The translations under genes were made by a program, and so were the position numbers. Below are positions 1 through 11,600 of a stretch of DNA of 64,000 bases, piece by piece (the stretch's first letter is position 1; each line of letters starts with the position of its first letter). Source of the DNA: Diphasiastrum complanatum (Eukaryota > Streptophyta > Lycopodiopsida > Lycopodiales > Lycopodiaceae). The notes beneath the pieces are model-generated. The model was not told where the DNA came from, did no database searches, and saw only the letters and a program-made list of their open reading frames with translations. The DNA lies in the NCBI GenBank assembly GCA_029204225.1, contig CM055104.1:38186527-38250526 (forward strand). The letters are read 5' to 3'.

Positions 1-1000
1 TAACTCGCATTTTGGTTAACGAATCTAGTTTGAGGAATATTCTTAAAATCCAGTATTTTCCTAGTGGAAAAGATTTTGGAATGATTCTTATATGTTTCCT
101 GAGTTGTGTATTAAACATAAAATTTAGTATCCTTTTGCAATTAAGTATGTTTGAGATTCCAGAAAATTATAATTGATGAATTATAAGAATCTAATTATTT
201 ATTATTGATAGATCATAAATGAATACTTAATCAGAGGATAATTATGAAATGTGTTGATTCCTAAGTATGTTGAGTAGTTCCTAGTTTACTAATTGGGTTG
301 AGATTTCAGGTTAGCACTTTGGAAATGTAAATTTCTTTACTCCAGTATTTTATGAAATCCTATTGGATCTCCCAAGCATTTCTCATAAGTAAATTGTTTT
401 TACTTATGGAGAATTTTGCTTACCTTAGTGGATTGGATTCTGCTATAGATTGTAGTCTATATGTGTTTGTGTACAAGTTTAATCTAAATGGGGCTAATAA
501 CTCGTTAGAGTAACTGCAGTACTCTGGATTGAGTTATAATAGTTTGTGACTTGATGGATCTCCTAGAAATTTTAGTTGATTGAATATTTTAGAATATTTT
601 GGACATTTTAAGAATATTTGTACCAAGAAACACTATTATTTATAAGAAATTGTGGATAAGATTTAGACTATCAAAACAATGAAATTTTTTTAGCTTCTGG
701 ACTTGATCTTTGAAATAAACCAGTGGTTCATGTAATTAGGATTACGTGAAGGTGATGAAATTTATTTGGAGATGATCAACCCATTTGGAATATTTATTGC
801 TTAGTGTATCTTTGGATTTTGAGTTGGTCCTCCTGTGTAGAGACAAGCAATTAAAGAATTGTTGTATCTATGAGTACTTATTCAGATGGAAAGATCAGAC
901 TCAGAATAATGATTCTTGGGAAAAAAGTTGAAAGCTTAAGGAATTATTTCATGTTTTCTTTCCCCCGTTATGAGGACAGAGCCTATTTAAGGGAGGAAGA
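1..1000. other. No gene seen; probable 3' internal end of a plus-strand LTR element
   Basis: AT-rich DNA with stops in every frame and no motif I recognise. Its last bases, 985-1000, are purine-rich (aagggaggaagaa) and directly precede a TG that begins an LTR-like sequence, so they are probably a polypurine tract of a plus-strand element. The internal region before it is too decayed to assign. Confidence 0.4.
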
Positions 1001-1503
1001 ATGTCATGGCCATATTCAGTTAAGGACATGGAATAGTTCTAATATTGTAGACCCAGCCCTCTGGTATTCAAGTTTGTTTGCCATGTCGAGATTTAATTCC
1101 ATTTCTAGGCTTGTTTGTGATTAATTATCTTGAGAGGACCCAGACTATATTGATCACTAGATGAGGATGGGAAAACACAAGAGAGATTATGGAGCCAAAC
1201 CACCCAACCAATCCTAGATCCCTCTTGGAGAATCCTCCTAGATCTAGCCCCCAAGCCATGTGATAGCAAGAGGAGAAGAGCTCAACTGACCTAGACCAAA
1301 GTCGTCGACAGAATAATCTCTACCTCAATATATAGAGAGTAGGATCCTGTGCATGAACCCATGCAATCCCCATGCAGGTCAACTATAAATAGATCACAAC
1401 TCTTCATGCATACCTCCTACCTATATCAGTCACACGTACATGCACTACTCCATATGTCTCAATTAGGGTGTCTAGGTCCTCTCAAGGTCATTAATCACCA
1501 ACA
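1001..1503 (+). mobile_element. LTR, plus orientation (candidate 3' LTR)
   Basis: Starts TGTCATGGCC after a purine tract and ends near CACCAACA. A TATA-like ctataaata lies at about 1381-1389, the expected place for an LTR promoter between U3 and R. Parts of this sequence recur in reverse orientation at 1479-1760, which supports a repeat identity. The superfamily is not certain. The exact 3' edge is uncertain because an inverted fragment begins inside it at about 1479. Confidence 0.5.
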
Positions 1504-1760
1504 GGCCTGGACGTGGAATTAAATCTCGGTGTGACCAATAATCTCAAACACTGGAGGGCCGATCTACCATATTAGGACTATTCCATGTCCTTAACATAAT
1601 ATGGCCATAACACAGACACTCTAATTGAGACATATGGAGTAGTGCATGTTCGTGTGACGGATATAGGCAGGAGGAACGCATGAAGAGCTCTGACCTATTT
1701 ATAGTTGACCTGCATGGGGATTGCATGGGTTCACGCACAAGAATCTACTCTCTATATCCC
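1327..1760. repeat. Fold-back inverted repeat made of LTR pieces
   Basis: Positions 1327-1478 and 1614-1760 are near-perfect reverse complements. Both arms hold the TATA-like segment and the text around tctcaattagggtgtc. The 135-bp spacer (1479-1613) is itself the reverse complement of 1001-1141, the start of the plus LTR. On the minus strand the order is LTR end (1760 to 1614) followed by LTR start (1613 to 1479), as if two LTR ends were joined. A transcript through the region could fold into a hairpin with a stem of about 150 bp. Confidence 0.75.
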
Positions 1761-1762
1761 CA

Positions 1763-2088
1763 TTTTGTCCTATCATCAAGAGTAATGTTGATATAGCAAA
1801 TGCATCCAAAAGTTTTGAAAAACTTGACACTCGGCCTCCTACCAAATAACATCTCAAAAGGGGTTTTTCCATCCAATACCACACTCGACTATCAATTGCA
1901 TAGAAAGTTGGCACACAACAAAGCTTGATCTCAAAAATATTTAGGAAGATTTGCACCTAACCTCATGGATTTGGCTCCACATAAGATTCTATTCTTTTTC
2001 TTGGCCGCTCCATTTTGTTGTGGTCTCCTTGGGCTTGTGTACTCCCTCTTGATCCCATTTGCATCACAAAATTTCTTGAACTCCTTGT
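1763..2088 (-). pseudogene. Ty1/copia integrase fragment
   Basis: Read on the minus strand in shifting frames, this matches the catalytic core and C-terminal half of copia integrase. It has the F-C-D-A-N-G-I-K-R-E segment, a degraded P-Q-Q-N-G-A box, and then a stretch matching the F-E-M-L-F and F-G-C regions. It is very close to the integrase encoded on the plus strand at about 6120-6440, so it belongs to the same copia family (H type). Frameshifts and stops break it. At its upstream end (about 2088) it changes abruptly into gypsy integrase. Confidence 0.7.
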
Positions 2089-3045
2089 ATGCAGCTTCCC
2101 TGGAAACTTCATATGATGACTCTCGTATAATAAAACAAGATCTCCTTTCACAGAAATTTTCTTCAAATTAGTATCATATCTTGTTTTTCTCTTTAGCTTG
2201 AATCTGAGAGGTTTCTTGCAGAGCACAATATCGATCTTCCTCTAATCGAGATATATTATGCAGCGTGTCATTAATCATCTAATTAGATTCATCTCTTTCA
2301 GATTCCTGAATTCGATAGGTAGGAACATCGAATTCAATAGGTAGTATTGGATACATCCCATAAACCCTATAAAATGGGATTTTCTTTGTTGTTATTTTCT
2401 CAGTGTTTCTATAAGCCCAAAGCATAGATGATAACTTAGTATTCCAATCTGTAGAGTGCTGGTCCATAATTTTATTTAAAATTTTATAGAGTATACCATT
2501 AGCTCTTTTTGTTAACCCATTAGCTTTTGGATTATAAGGTGTAGTCCTTTGATGGGTAATCATAAAATATTTTAGCAATTTTGCAATGGTTTGATTGATA
2601 AAATGAGTTCCCATATCACTTACCAATTCTAGTGGCATCCATACATGATAATTATATTTACAAAAAGAAAATTAGCAACTCTCTTAGCATCGTTTTTTTT
2701 GTTGCCTCAGCCTCAACCATTTTAGTGCAATAGTCCGTGGCACCAATATTTATCAATTTTTCTTATGCCTTGTAGCTGGTTTGAAAGGACCCACAAAATC
2801 AATCCCCCATTTTTCAAAGGGTTCTAATGGCAAAATTGGAACTAAGGGCCAATTGTTGGAAGATGTTGGTCTGCCAACTCGTTGACATGGATCACAGTTC
2901 AAAAATTACTGATGAACAAAATGCCTACGATTATGGTATAGGAAACGACTCGATGTTGAAAGACATTTTTTTCTTCCCTGGTCATTCCCACTGGATATTG
3001 CAAAATCTTCAAATATTCGATAATACCCGAATACCATGAATCTTG
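2088..3045 (-). pseudogene. Gypsy integrase (broken)
   Basis: Minus-strand reading runs from a remnant of the zinc-binding part (a C-x-x-C near 2885) through the core start W-G-I-D-F-V-G-P-F (about 2810-2780). It continues to the second catalytic region S-D-M-G-T-H-F (near 2620), the P-Y-N-P-K-A-N-G-L box and the conserved L-W-A-Y-R (near 2415). It ends in the C-terminal motif G-D-L-V-L-L-Y with K-F-P-G-K-L (near 2110). A 119-codon stretch (2279-2638) is open; the rest has stops. The enzyme would insert element cDNA into the genome. The third catalytic acid region is hard to place because the canonical E-R-A-N is K-R-A-N here. Confidence 0.75.
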
Positions 3046-3059
3046 AGTTACTAACAACA

Positions 3060-3372
3060 TTACTTCCTCATTTGGAAGCCTGTCAGAAACTGAATCCTTT
3101 TGTTCTGTAGTTTCGAGTATTGATAAATTATCTGCATTTGAATTTTGCCAGGGCGAACTTCGACTGTATAATCAAATTCGGATAATAGAAGAATCCATGG
3201 GGCTATTCTTCTTGACAAATCGGGTTTATTTATCAAGTATTTGATATGATCAACATAAAAAGTAAATGCATAGCTAATCAAATAATGTCAAAACTTTTTA
3301 ATAGAATAAATCATGCCCAAAGTTTCTCTTTCAGTTGCTGAATAGTTCTTCTCTACGGATCTCTTGATTGGA
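3060..3372 (-). pseudogene. Gypsy RNase H fragment
   Basis: The minus strand shows N-Y-S-A-T-E-R-E (near 3345), then F-Y-V-D-H and the closing run R-I-A-P-W-I-L-L-L-S-E-F-D-Y (near 3190), which are hallmark RNase H segments of plant gypsy elements. One in-frame stop separates the first box from the 73-codon open stretch at 3060-3281. It directly abuts the protease segment, so this is where the RT deletion ends. Confidence 0.7.
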
Positions 3373-3660
3373 TCCCTTGATTAGACATCAAAGTTTCTTT
3401 TTTTTCCCAATATGTGATTACGTCAGCATCATATAGCCATGGTCTGCCTAACAACATGGAATAAGAAGACACAGTTATTGGTTTAATAAACACAAAGTTT
3501 AACAAAAATATTTCTCCTTCAATTTTAACTTCCATGTTATTAAGTAGGCCAACTGGTTTTCTCCTAGTCTGATATGCCAATCTCAAAAACTTGGTTGTAG
3601 GAGTTATATGAGTTAATCCCAAATCATAAGTCATTTCCTCTGTAGTAATATTTACTCCAG
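3353..3660 (-). pseudogene. Gypsy aspartic protease fragment
   Basis: Of the roughly 93 open codons on the minus strand, the second half of a retropepsin-like fold is visible. It has the hydrophobic block followed by M-L-L-G-R-P-W-L and an A-D-V-I-T-Y-W tail, which in gypsy proteases follows the active-site flap. The D-S/T-G active site should lie slightly upstream (minus direction, above 3640), where the frame is broken (a degraded D-S-S-S-G can be read near 3660). It processes the Gag-Pol polyprotein in intact elements. Confidence 0.6.
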
Positions 3661-4223
3661 AGCTTGAATCAATAGGTACATTTGAGATAATACATCCTTT
3701 AATTTGGACCTCAATTTCTGGATCTCCTTTATCACAAACCTCGATCCTATTTACATTGATTGCGATTTTTTTCTTCTCTTTTTCACCAACAATTCTTTAA
3801 GTTGCTTATGATAAAATAGGTTATCTTCGACAAATTGCTTAAAAGTTATAGTTGGTTGCAATTTCCCAAGATCCTCAGTAATATCATAGCTAGTTTGAGG
3901 AACAATAGGTTTATCCACTTTAGCTTTAGAAAGAATTTTACTTGTTGTAGATTCCTCAAATGAAACTTTTTTCTTTTATTGATTCAATTCTTTTGAAAGA
4001 AGTGTTTCAACCTACTGAGTTATATCCTCGGTAAAGTGATTCTTATCATTACGATCATAAACAAGATCACCTTTTATGTCATCTTGGATAAGAGATTTAT
4101 TAATCCTTTCTTTAACAAGTGATGACTGTTTATATTTCCTTGCCTTCTTTTTTGTTTTCGAAACATGCTGTATTTGACTTTGCCTATTTTTTTGGCTTTA
4201 CTTCGGGAAGATACCTTGATAAC

Positions 4224-5484
<1,261 letters not shown>

Positions 5485-5499
5485 GGTGACGAAGTACCT

Positions 5500-6849
5500 T
5501 AACTCCCCATACTTCAAATAATTTTCTTAGTGTGAGTCAAATGCTAAGTAAAGGCCTCAAGGTGGAGTTTGATGGAGATGCTTGTATGATCAAAATGAAG
5601 GATGTCTTGGTTGAAAAGGGTAAAAGGCAAGGGAAGTTGTTCAAACTAGATGCTTGTGTTATTGCTAACCAAGTTGGATGTGTTGCAAGGGAGAAAATAC
5701 CTATTCAAGAGGTTTGGCATAAAAGGATGGGACACCTCAACTTCAAGTCATTGGAGATAATGGCTAGGAAGAAGGTTGTCATAGGTCTTCCAAGTTCCTT
5801 AAGTGGCATCAGTCATGTTTGTGAGTCTTGTGCTTTGTCAAAGTCACATAGACTACCTTATACTAGATCTATATCTAGATCTACAAAGCCTTTTCAACTT
5901 GTACATTCAGATATTCATCGATTTACTACAATTAGCAATAGTGGAGCTAAGAAGTATGCAACATTCATTGATGATTTTAGTAGATTTTGTTGGATCTATC
6001 TACTAAAGAGTAAGGATGAAGTGTATGATGTCTTTATCAAGTTCAAGAATGCAAGGAAGAATCGAATTTCCACAAGGATCAAGTGCATTAAGGAGTGACA
6101 ATGGTGGTGAGTACATATCTACCAAGTTCGAGGCCTTTTGTGATGAGCATGGGATCAAGAGGGAGTATACAACATCAAGGACCCCACAACAAAATGGAGT
6201 GGCTGAAAGGAAGAATAGGAGTTTATGTGAGAGTGCTAAAGCCATGAGGTTAAGTGCTATTCTTGACAAACCATTTTGGGATCAAGCTTTGTTGTGTGCC
6301 AATTTCTTGTGCAATAGGTGGCCGAGTGCTATTTTGGATGGAAGGACACCTTTTGAGATGCTATTCAAGATGAGGCCGAGTGTCAACTTTCTAAGAACCT
6401 TTGGATGCACATGCTATGTCAGCATTACTCTTGATGATAAGTCCAAGGAGGATCCATCTTCAAGAAGAGGTATTTTTGTTGGATATAGTGAGTTGAGTGA
6501 AGCCTACAAGGTTTACATTCCTTCTACCAACAAAGTGATTGCTGGTAGAGATGTCATCTTTGATGAGGGGAGAATTCCAAAAGTTTCTTCAAGCATGATT
6601 GATAATGGTGTGGATGGATCTAACATTCTTGATGTTGATGAAAAGGATCCTACTTTGGATGGTGATGATGATGGACCTTCATCAAGTCAAAAGGCAAGGA
6701 GAACATCAAGGGAGAGACAACTACCTTCAAGACTCACATATGATGCAAAGGGTAAACAAATAGTTTCTGAAAATTATTTTGCTTTCCTAACCTCTTTTGA
6801 TGAACCTAAGAGTGTAGATGAAGCAAGGAAAGAAGAGGAGTGGATTTAA
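5500..6849 (+). pseudogene. Copia pre-integrase and integrase, one frameshift
   Basis: The frame opens in the linker L-S-V-S-Q-M (5526 on). It passes W-H-K-R-M-G-H-L-N and C-E-S-C (the HHCC zinc-binding module, about 5718-5832), then V-H-S-D-I (first catalytic Asp, about 5910) and the D-D-F-S-R block. At about 6090 an extra A shifts the frame. In the next frame it continues with S-D-N-G-G-E-Y (second Asp), T-P-Q-Q-N-G-V-A-E (catalytic Glu region), F-E-M-L-F and the C-terminal V-F/I-F-V-G-Y boxes. It ends at a TAA (6847-6849) that interrupts the integrase-RT linker. All three acidic positions look present. The single-base insertion alone would destroy function. Confidence 0.88.
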
Positions 6850-8070
6850 GCAATGGATATTGAGTATCAAGCTCTTATGAAGAATGGAACATGGAGATTG
6901 ATGGAGTTTCCAAAGGACAAGAAAGCTATTGGATGCAAATGGATCTTCAAGGTGAAGACAAACCAAGATGGATCTATCAACAAGTACAAGGCAAAGTTAG
7001 TGGAAAAAGGATATGCTCAACAACAAGGGATTGACTATGATGAGACCTTTGCACCCGTGGCAAAGATGGTAAGCATTCGAGTCATCATCTCACTTGCTAC
7101 ACTTTATGGATGGGATGCATGGAAAATGGACATTTCAAATGCATTCTTGAATGGTGATCCTGAGGAAGAAGTGTATATGGAGAAACCCGAGAGCTACATT
7201 TCATCAACAAAACCAAATCATGTGTGTCTACTACAAAAGAGCTTGTATGGTCTTAAGCAAGCACCAAGGAGTTGGTATGCTAAGCTTAACACTTTTTTAC
7301 TCTCTCAAGACTTTGTTATGAGTGAGTATGATCATTCACTTTATTATAGGTTTGCTGGAAATAATGTTACCATATTGCTAATCTATGTGGATGATATCAT
7401 CTTGAGTGGTGGACACAATCAAGATGAAAAGAATATCAAGAATGCTCTTAAGAAGGAGTTTGAGGTGCATGATCTTGGTAACTTGCATTACATTTTGGGA
7501 ATAGAAGTCATCAGATCTTCTCAATCTACTTTAATTTGTCAAGAGAAGTATGCTAATTCTATTCTAGAAATATTTCATATGGTAGATGCAAAAGCTAGTG
7601 ATACACCTATGAAGTCTCATGTAAAGCTAACTATAAGAGGTAATGAAAGATCCTTTAAGGACATTACTCTCTATAGGAAACTAGTTGGTTCTCTCATCTA
7701 TCTAACCATTATTAGACCAGATATAAGCTATTGTGTTGGAAGATTGAGTCAATTCATGCAAGATCCTAGTGAGGAGCATTGGAAGCTAGGAAAGCAAGTT
7801 TTGAGGTACATCATTGGAACTCGAGATTTTGGCATATTGTATGAGGGATCATCATCTAATCTTTTTGGATTTTCAAATTCGGACTATGTTGGAGATGTAA
7901 TGGATAGGAAATCCATTAGTGCTCATTGTATTTTCATAGGTGATGGAGCTATATCATGGATGTCAAAGAAACAAGCCACTATCTCATTGTCATCTAGTGA
8001 GGCCGAGTGCAAAGCTCTTACACATTGCACAAAGGAGATGGTATGGATCAAGAGGATGATCAAGGATTAG
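6850..8070 (+). pseudogene. Copia reverse transcriptase and RNase H, 405 open codons
   Basis: In the same frame as the upstream integrase C-terminus, separated from it only by the TAA at 6847-6849. RT motifs in order: G-C-K-W-I-F-K-V-K (about 6930), F-A-P-V-A-K-M, K-M-D-I-S-N-A-F-L-N-G (about 7123), S-L-Y-G-L-K-Q-A-P-R-S-W-Y (about 7240) and the catalytic Y-V-D-D (about 7384). The connection D-L-G-N-L-H-Y-I-L-G-I-E-V follows. RNase H then shows S-N-S-D-Y-V-G-D near 7875, S-S-S-E-A-E-C near 7990 and a W-I-K-R end. The RNase H tail, normally with a D-N-x-S and A-D-x-F-T-K region, is missing because the element is cut off at 8070. The body is otherwise uninterrupted. Confidence 0.9.
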
Positions 8071-8678
8071 GGCTTTGGTGATGGATCGATTTTGTAAAGT
8101 AGACAGCTGTGTTGACAGCTTTTGCCCAGAATTTCTTTGGAAGAGAGGCATGGGCCAGCATGCTCTTGGCACTTTCAACAAGTGTTTGATTCTTCCTTTC
8201 AGACAATTGGACTGTGGTGAATAGCTCGTTGTAAATTGTTGGTGTATTCCATTTGCGTTGCAGAATTCTTTAAATTTTGTGGAGATAAATTTTTTTCCTC
8301 CATTTGAACGTAGTGTTTTGATTCTTCTTTGAGTCTGATTTTCCACAGACACTTTGAATTGCTTGAAGAATTTAAATGCTGCTTTGTTCTTCAAGAAATA
8401 GATAGCAATCCATAGTGAGAAGTCATCAATGAAGGTAAAAAAATATAGTGCCTCCCTGAGGTAGCAGTCTGCATCGGGCCACAAATGTCACTGTGTACAA
8501 GGTCCAGCAAATTTCTAGAAGTGTGAACAAAATAAAAAATGAATGGACTTCTACCATGTTTGCTGATAAGACAACTTTCACATGGAGAACTCGATTTGCT
8601 GATTTGAGGCAGATCAAACTTTGTTTTGACATTTGTTGAATATTGTTGAAGTTGAGATGGCCTAATCTGAGATGCCAT
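8071..8678 (-). pseudogene. Copia integrase N-terminal and core part
   Basis: Minus-strand frames show C-E-S-C-L-I-S-K-H (zinc-binding, about 8590), V-H-S-D-I-C-G-P-M (first catalytic Asp, near 8500) and F-I-D-D-F-S. They go on to a mutated second box L-R-S-N-G-G-K-K-F in which the catalytic Asp reads Asn, and S-Y-S-P-Q-S-N. Several frame changes occur between 8391 and 8484. The sequence ends at about 8070, where Q-N-R-S-I-T-K-A would continue to the C-terminal domain. Confidence 0.8.
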
Positions 8679-9221
8679 AGTATATCAGCTGATTCATATG
8701 TAGTGGTGTCAAGAGCGTGACTATTCGAAGATTAGCAGTGATTGAGATTGTATAAATTGCCACTTCTTTTCTCAAAAGGCTAGAGCTTTCTGGAATTTGT
8801 CAAAGATTGTGTAGCCATTTGTGTCAAATTCAACCCTCTGACTAGAATCAGTGATTCCGCTAACTGAAAGCAGATTCTTGGTCAGATTTGGTACGTGGAG
8901 AACGTTGGATAGCAGTTTGACGTCACCTTTTTGAAATTAGATTCTGACTGTTTCTTCACCCTAGATCAAATGTGATGAGTTGTCTCCAAGTTGCACAACT
9001 CAAGAATGAGTGAAAGATTTTTAATCCTTGAAGTAGTCATGATGCTGAGTCATGTGTTGAGTTGCTCTAAAGTCAAGATACCAAGAATCGATATCTTGAT
9101 GTTCTCCGACCTTTTTCATAAAGGCTGCTTCATCTTCCTCTTGTTGTTGGGTCAAAAAACTGGTTGAAGCACAATGTGCTTGTTGTTGGTATTGCTTCTT
9201 CTTTTCATTGTTGTATTTCAA
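8679..9221 (-). pseudogene. Copia protease and pre-integrase region
   Basis: The protease active-site region is near 9070 on the minus strand. Where the family consensus (compare element M near 35690) has D-S-G-A-T-R-H-M-T, this copy reads D-F-R-A-T-Q-H-M-T, so the catalytic D-S/T-G triad is destroyed. Downstream to 8679 the frame is broken by several indels, but the L-G-D-N-S-S-H and L-S-N-V-L-H-V-P-N-L-T-K blocks can be traced. Confidence 0.7.
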
Positions 9222-10012
9222 AGTTCGCGGTCCTTGATGTCATGTCCAGTTTTCTTACAATATTTGCAGAATAATTTCTGCTTTGGTTGGAAGGATAAAT
9301 AATTCGAATTTGACTCTGAGTCAAAATTTGACCTAGAGTTAAAATTTGAACCTGAGCCAGAACTTGACCTTGGCTGCAAATTGCTCTTCTTTTTGGATCT
9401 GAACTTCTGATTCTTTGAATATAATGCCTGTGGATTCGATCTTGAAGAGGAAGCTGACCTTCTGATTTCTTCTTGTAGAAAAAGTGAGATTACTCTTGAT
9501 AGAGTTAAATTCTCCTGGATCGAAATTACCATTACTCAATTTTCATAGGCTTCAGACAGACTCAATAATAGAGTCATAACAACATCGAAGTTTTCAATTT
9601 CTACGCCACTTGAATTCATTGCTCCATGAGATTTTGAAAAGTGCTGATATGACTCAAAACACTTGTTCCCTTAGTCATTCTCAGATAAAAAAATCCCTTT
9701 TTTAAATGGAGTTTGGAGGTGAGGTTCCTAATGTCATAGAGAGTTGCTAGAATGTCCCATGCATTCTTAGCAGTCTGAGCAGCTCTTATATGACTGATTT
9801 GGGTGTCCTTTATATTGAGAGTGATTATGGCAAATGCTTTGCCATTTTTCAGTCTCCACTTGGTGATAGCAACAGCTTCACTTTCTGGCTTTAGTTCTGT
9901 GCCATCAACAACATCCCACAGTTCCTTGGCTAATAGCATCACCTTCATTTTGAACTTCCAGAGATGATAGTTCCCTCCATCGAGCCTTTCAATTTGAAAA
10001 AACTGATCCATT
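9218..10012 (-). pseudogene. Copia gag with one zinc knuckle
   Basis: The likely start is the Met of M-D-Q-F-F-Q near 10010, matching the gag start of element M. Then follow N-Y-H-L-W-K-F-K-M-K (the UBN2-type gag signature), L-W-D-V-V-D-G-T-E and a helical gag body broken near 9616-9540. A Ser/Asn-rich linker and a knuckle C-K-Y-C-K-K-T-G-H-D-I-K-D close it; the last Cys of the knuckle has become Arg. It would form virus-like particles in an intact element. Confidence 0.82.
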
Positions 10013-10141
10013 TTGGCTGAGCGAGATCGTTGGTAGTAATAACGATTTTGGAATATTGTTGGCTGCACGCTTGCTAGTTCGTTGTCTTGATAGAAACAAG
10101 AATAATAATCCACAATGAGAAGTAGATTACTTGGATGCCCA

Positions 10142-10152
10142 CTCTGATACCA
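10142..10152 (-). other. Primer-binding site (initiator Met tRNA)
   Basis: Minus strand reads tggtatcagag immediately after the LTR, the usual copia PBS pairing with the 3' end of initiator-methionine tRNA. Confidence 0.85.
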
Positions 10153-10889
10153 TATCGGAAATCAATGGGTTGTGTGAAAGCTCAAAGCGAGCTAGATGAG
10201 TGGATTGGACACGCAACAGTTAGCATCAAAATAGTTCAAACGATGGATCAAACAAATGCGCAATTGCCAATAACAACTATAGAACAAATTGCACTCTAAT
10301 TATTATCAACAGATGAGTACAATGGCTTGAGGTTATCACTTCAACTTGTTGAGCGTGATTACGCTGATACAATTTTATCTGATTGATAGATTACAATTAT
10401 CATAAGTGTTCTTCTGATGAAGATTCTAGGGTAGATATGCTACAAAATATCTACAACTAACAGCCAACTTTATGCCATTAATGCATGTACAAAGTAGGCG
10501 GACTGCCAACGCGAAGTCGTTGGGTTGGATTTCTGACCGACAACATTGAAAATTACATAGGATCGAATTTTATACAAAGGATCAAAAAATCTGCATTGGG
10601 TCAAAAAATATACTGAGGGTCGAATTTTTTGGAATAAAAAATTTAGACCCGATTTGACCTGATCCAGGTTTGAAGACACCTAAATAATTTTCGCCTTGAT
10701 CTGATCCACTGATCCGATCTAGGGTCGAAAAATTCTTTTTTGACAAGAGTTACATTGGGTCAGAAAATACGATATTGAATTTTTTTCGATCTTCTAGGAA
10801 AAACTCGAGCCTTCTGTTTTTTGGGTTTTGTAAAGTTTTCGGGATGCTCATTAATAAATGGATTTGAGGTTGAGCATCAAATTCCAACA
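10153..10889 (-). mobile_element. 5' LTR of truncated family-M copia
   Basis: 737 bp. The minus-strand start TGTTGGAATTTG is intact. The end should be CA but reads TA (plus-strand tatcgg at 10153). It matches the LTRs of element M in the terminal blocks, including the goods-like text caaattccaaca. It is longer than either M LTR (470 and 603 bp), so it may preserve the fullest version of this LTR. Confidence 0.85.
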
Positions 10890-11600
10890 AATTGAACATG
10901 AAGACCAACACTAGGAGTATTTCTGGTGACATTGGGCACATGAAGCACATTATCTAACATTAAAATCATGGTGGATCCTAGATCTATTGGCACACTACCA
11001 ATTCCATAAATCTTGCACTCATTATCATTTTTAGTGTAAATGAATCTTCTAGAACCTTCATAAGATGCAAGATGAGAGAACAATCCTCTTTGACTAGTAA
11101 TATGGGAGCTAACACCACTATCTATCCTCCAAGGGTTTTCACTTTTAAAGCTATAGGAACAATAAATTGACTTCATAACATATTCATTGATATAGGAGAC
11201 ATCTGATGTGGTCATGAGTGCTTGCCAGAAAATCCATGATTTCTCATCACAAAAGAAACATTTCATTTTGGATTTATCTTTCTTGCCACTTGTCGAAGGT
11301 TGTGATGTGCACCTTCCTCCTTGGGTTTGTCCTTCTTCTTGAATTGACCCTTTCCTTTTTCCTTGCCTTTCAGAGCCTTCTCTTCACTTCCATCCTTGAT
11401 TTTGAGTTGTCTCATCCTTGATAGCTTGTGCTCTTGTCTACTTTCCTTGGCCACCAAGACCTTGTAGACTATCCAAAGATGATAGCTCTCCTTGTATTGC
11501 ATAAGATTGAATAAGATTAGCAAATTCTTCACTATGATTTGAATGAAATTTGTCCACCATTGCTGGATCACAACAATGTTAGAGCACTGGAAAAGGTGTT
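10890..11600 (-). pseudogene. Family-H copia gag C-terminus and protease fragment
   Basis: Minus-strand frames give a Lys-rich gag C-terminal tail (about 11430-11280), a degenerate knuckle beginning K-C-F-F-C-D, then protease P-W-R-I-D-S-G-V-S-S-H-I-T-S (near 11120) with an intact D-S-G. The linker V-L-H-V-P-N-V-T follows (near 10930). It closely parallels the gag-protease of element H (30427-31450). It is cut at 10890 by the LTR of the family-M copia and fades out near 11600. The body has at least one frameshift (near 11265). Confidence 0.82.

Larger units (their letters stand above)
5485..8070 (+). mobile_element. Ty1/copia fragment, H-type family, plus strand
   Basis: Holds the end of the protease/pre-integrase linker, integrase, RT and RNase H in copia order. 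No LTR, PBS, gag or PPT is present. The left edge is near 5485 (a decayed V-P then L-S-V-S-Q-M segment). The right edge is an abrupt switch at about 8070 to a minus-strand copia of another family. Only a few lesions are visible, so this is one of the better preserved pol regions here. Confidence 0.85.
8071..10889 (-). mobile_element. Ty1/copia, family M, truncated, with 5' LTR
   Basis: Minus strand: 5' LTR (10889-10153), PBS, gag, protease, pre-integrase and the first two thirds of integrase. The remaining integrase, RT, RNase H and 3' LTR are lost at the abrupt junction near 8070. It is the same family as the complete element at 31954-37395; gag, zinc knuckle and integrase text match closely. 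The five bases after the LTR (aattg, 10890-10894) are half of a target duplication whose partner is lost. It sits in a family-H copia fragment that continues at 10890-11600. Confidence 0.85.

Noticed and set aside
870-1124. 84-codon plus frame, and minus frame 1544-1738 with similar residues
   Set aside because: The likeness is due to the inverted LTR copies; both lie in LTR sequence.
10142-10152. ctctgatacca words as tRNA genes
   Set aside because: They are primer-binding sites matching only the tRNA 3' end; no cloverleaf or promoter boxes around them.
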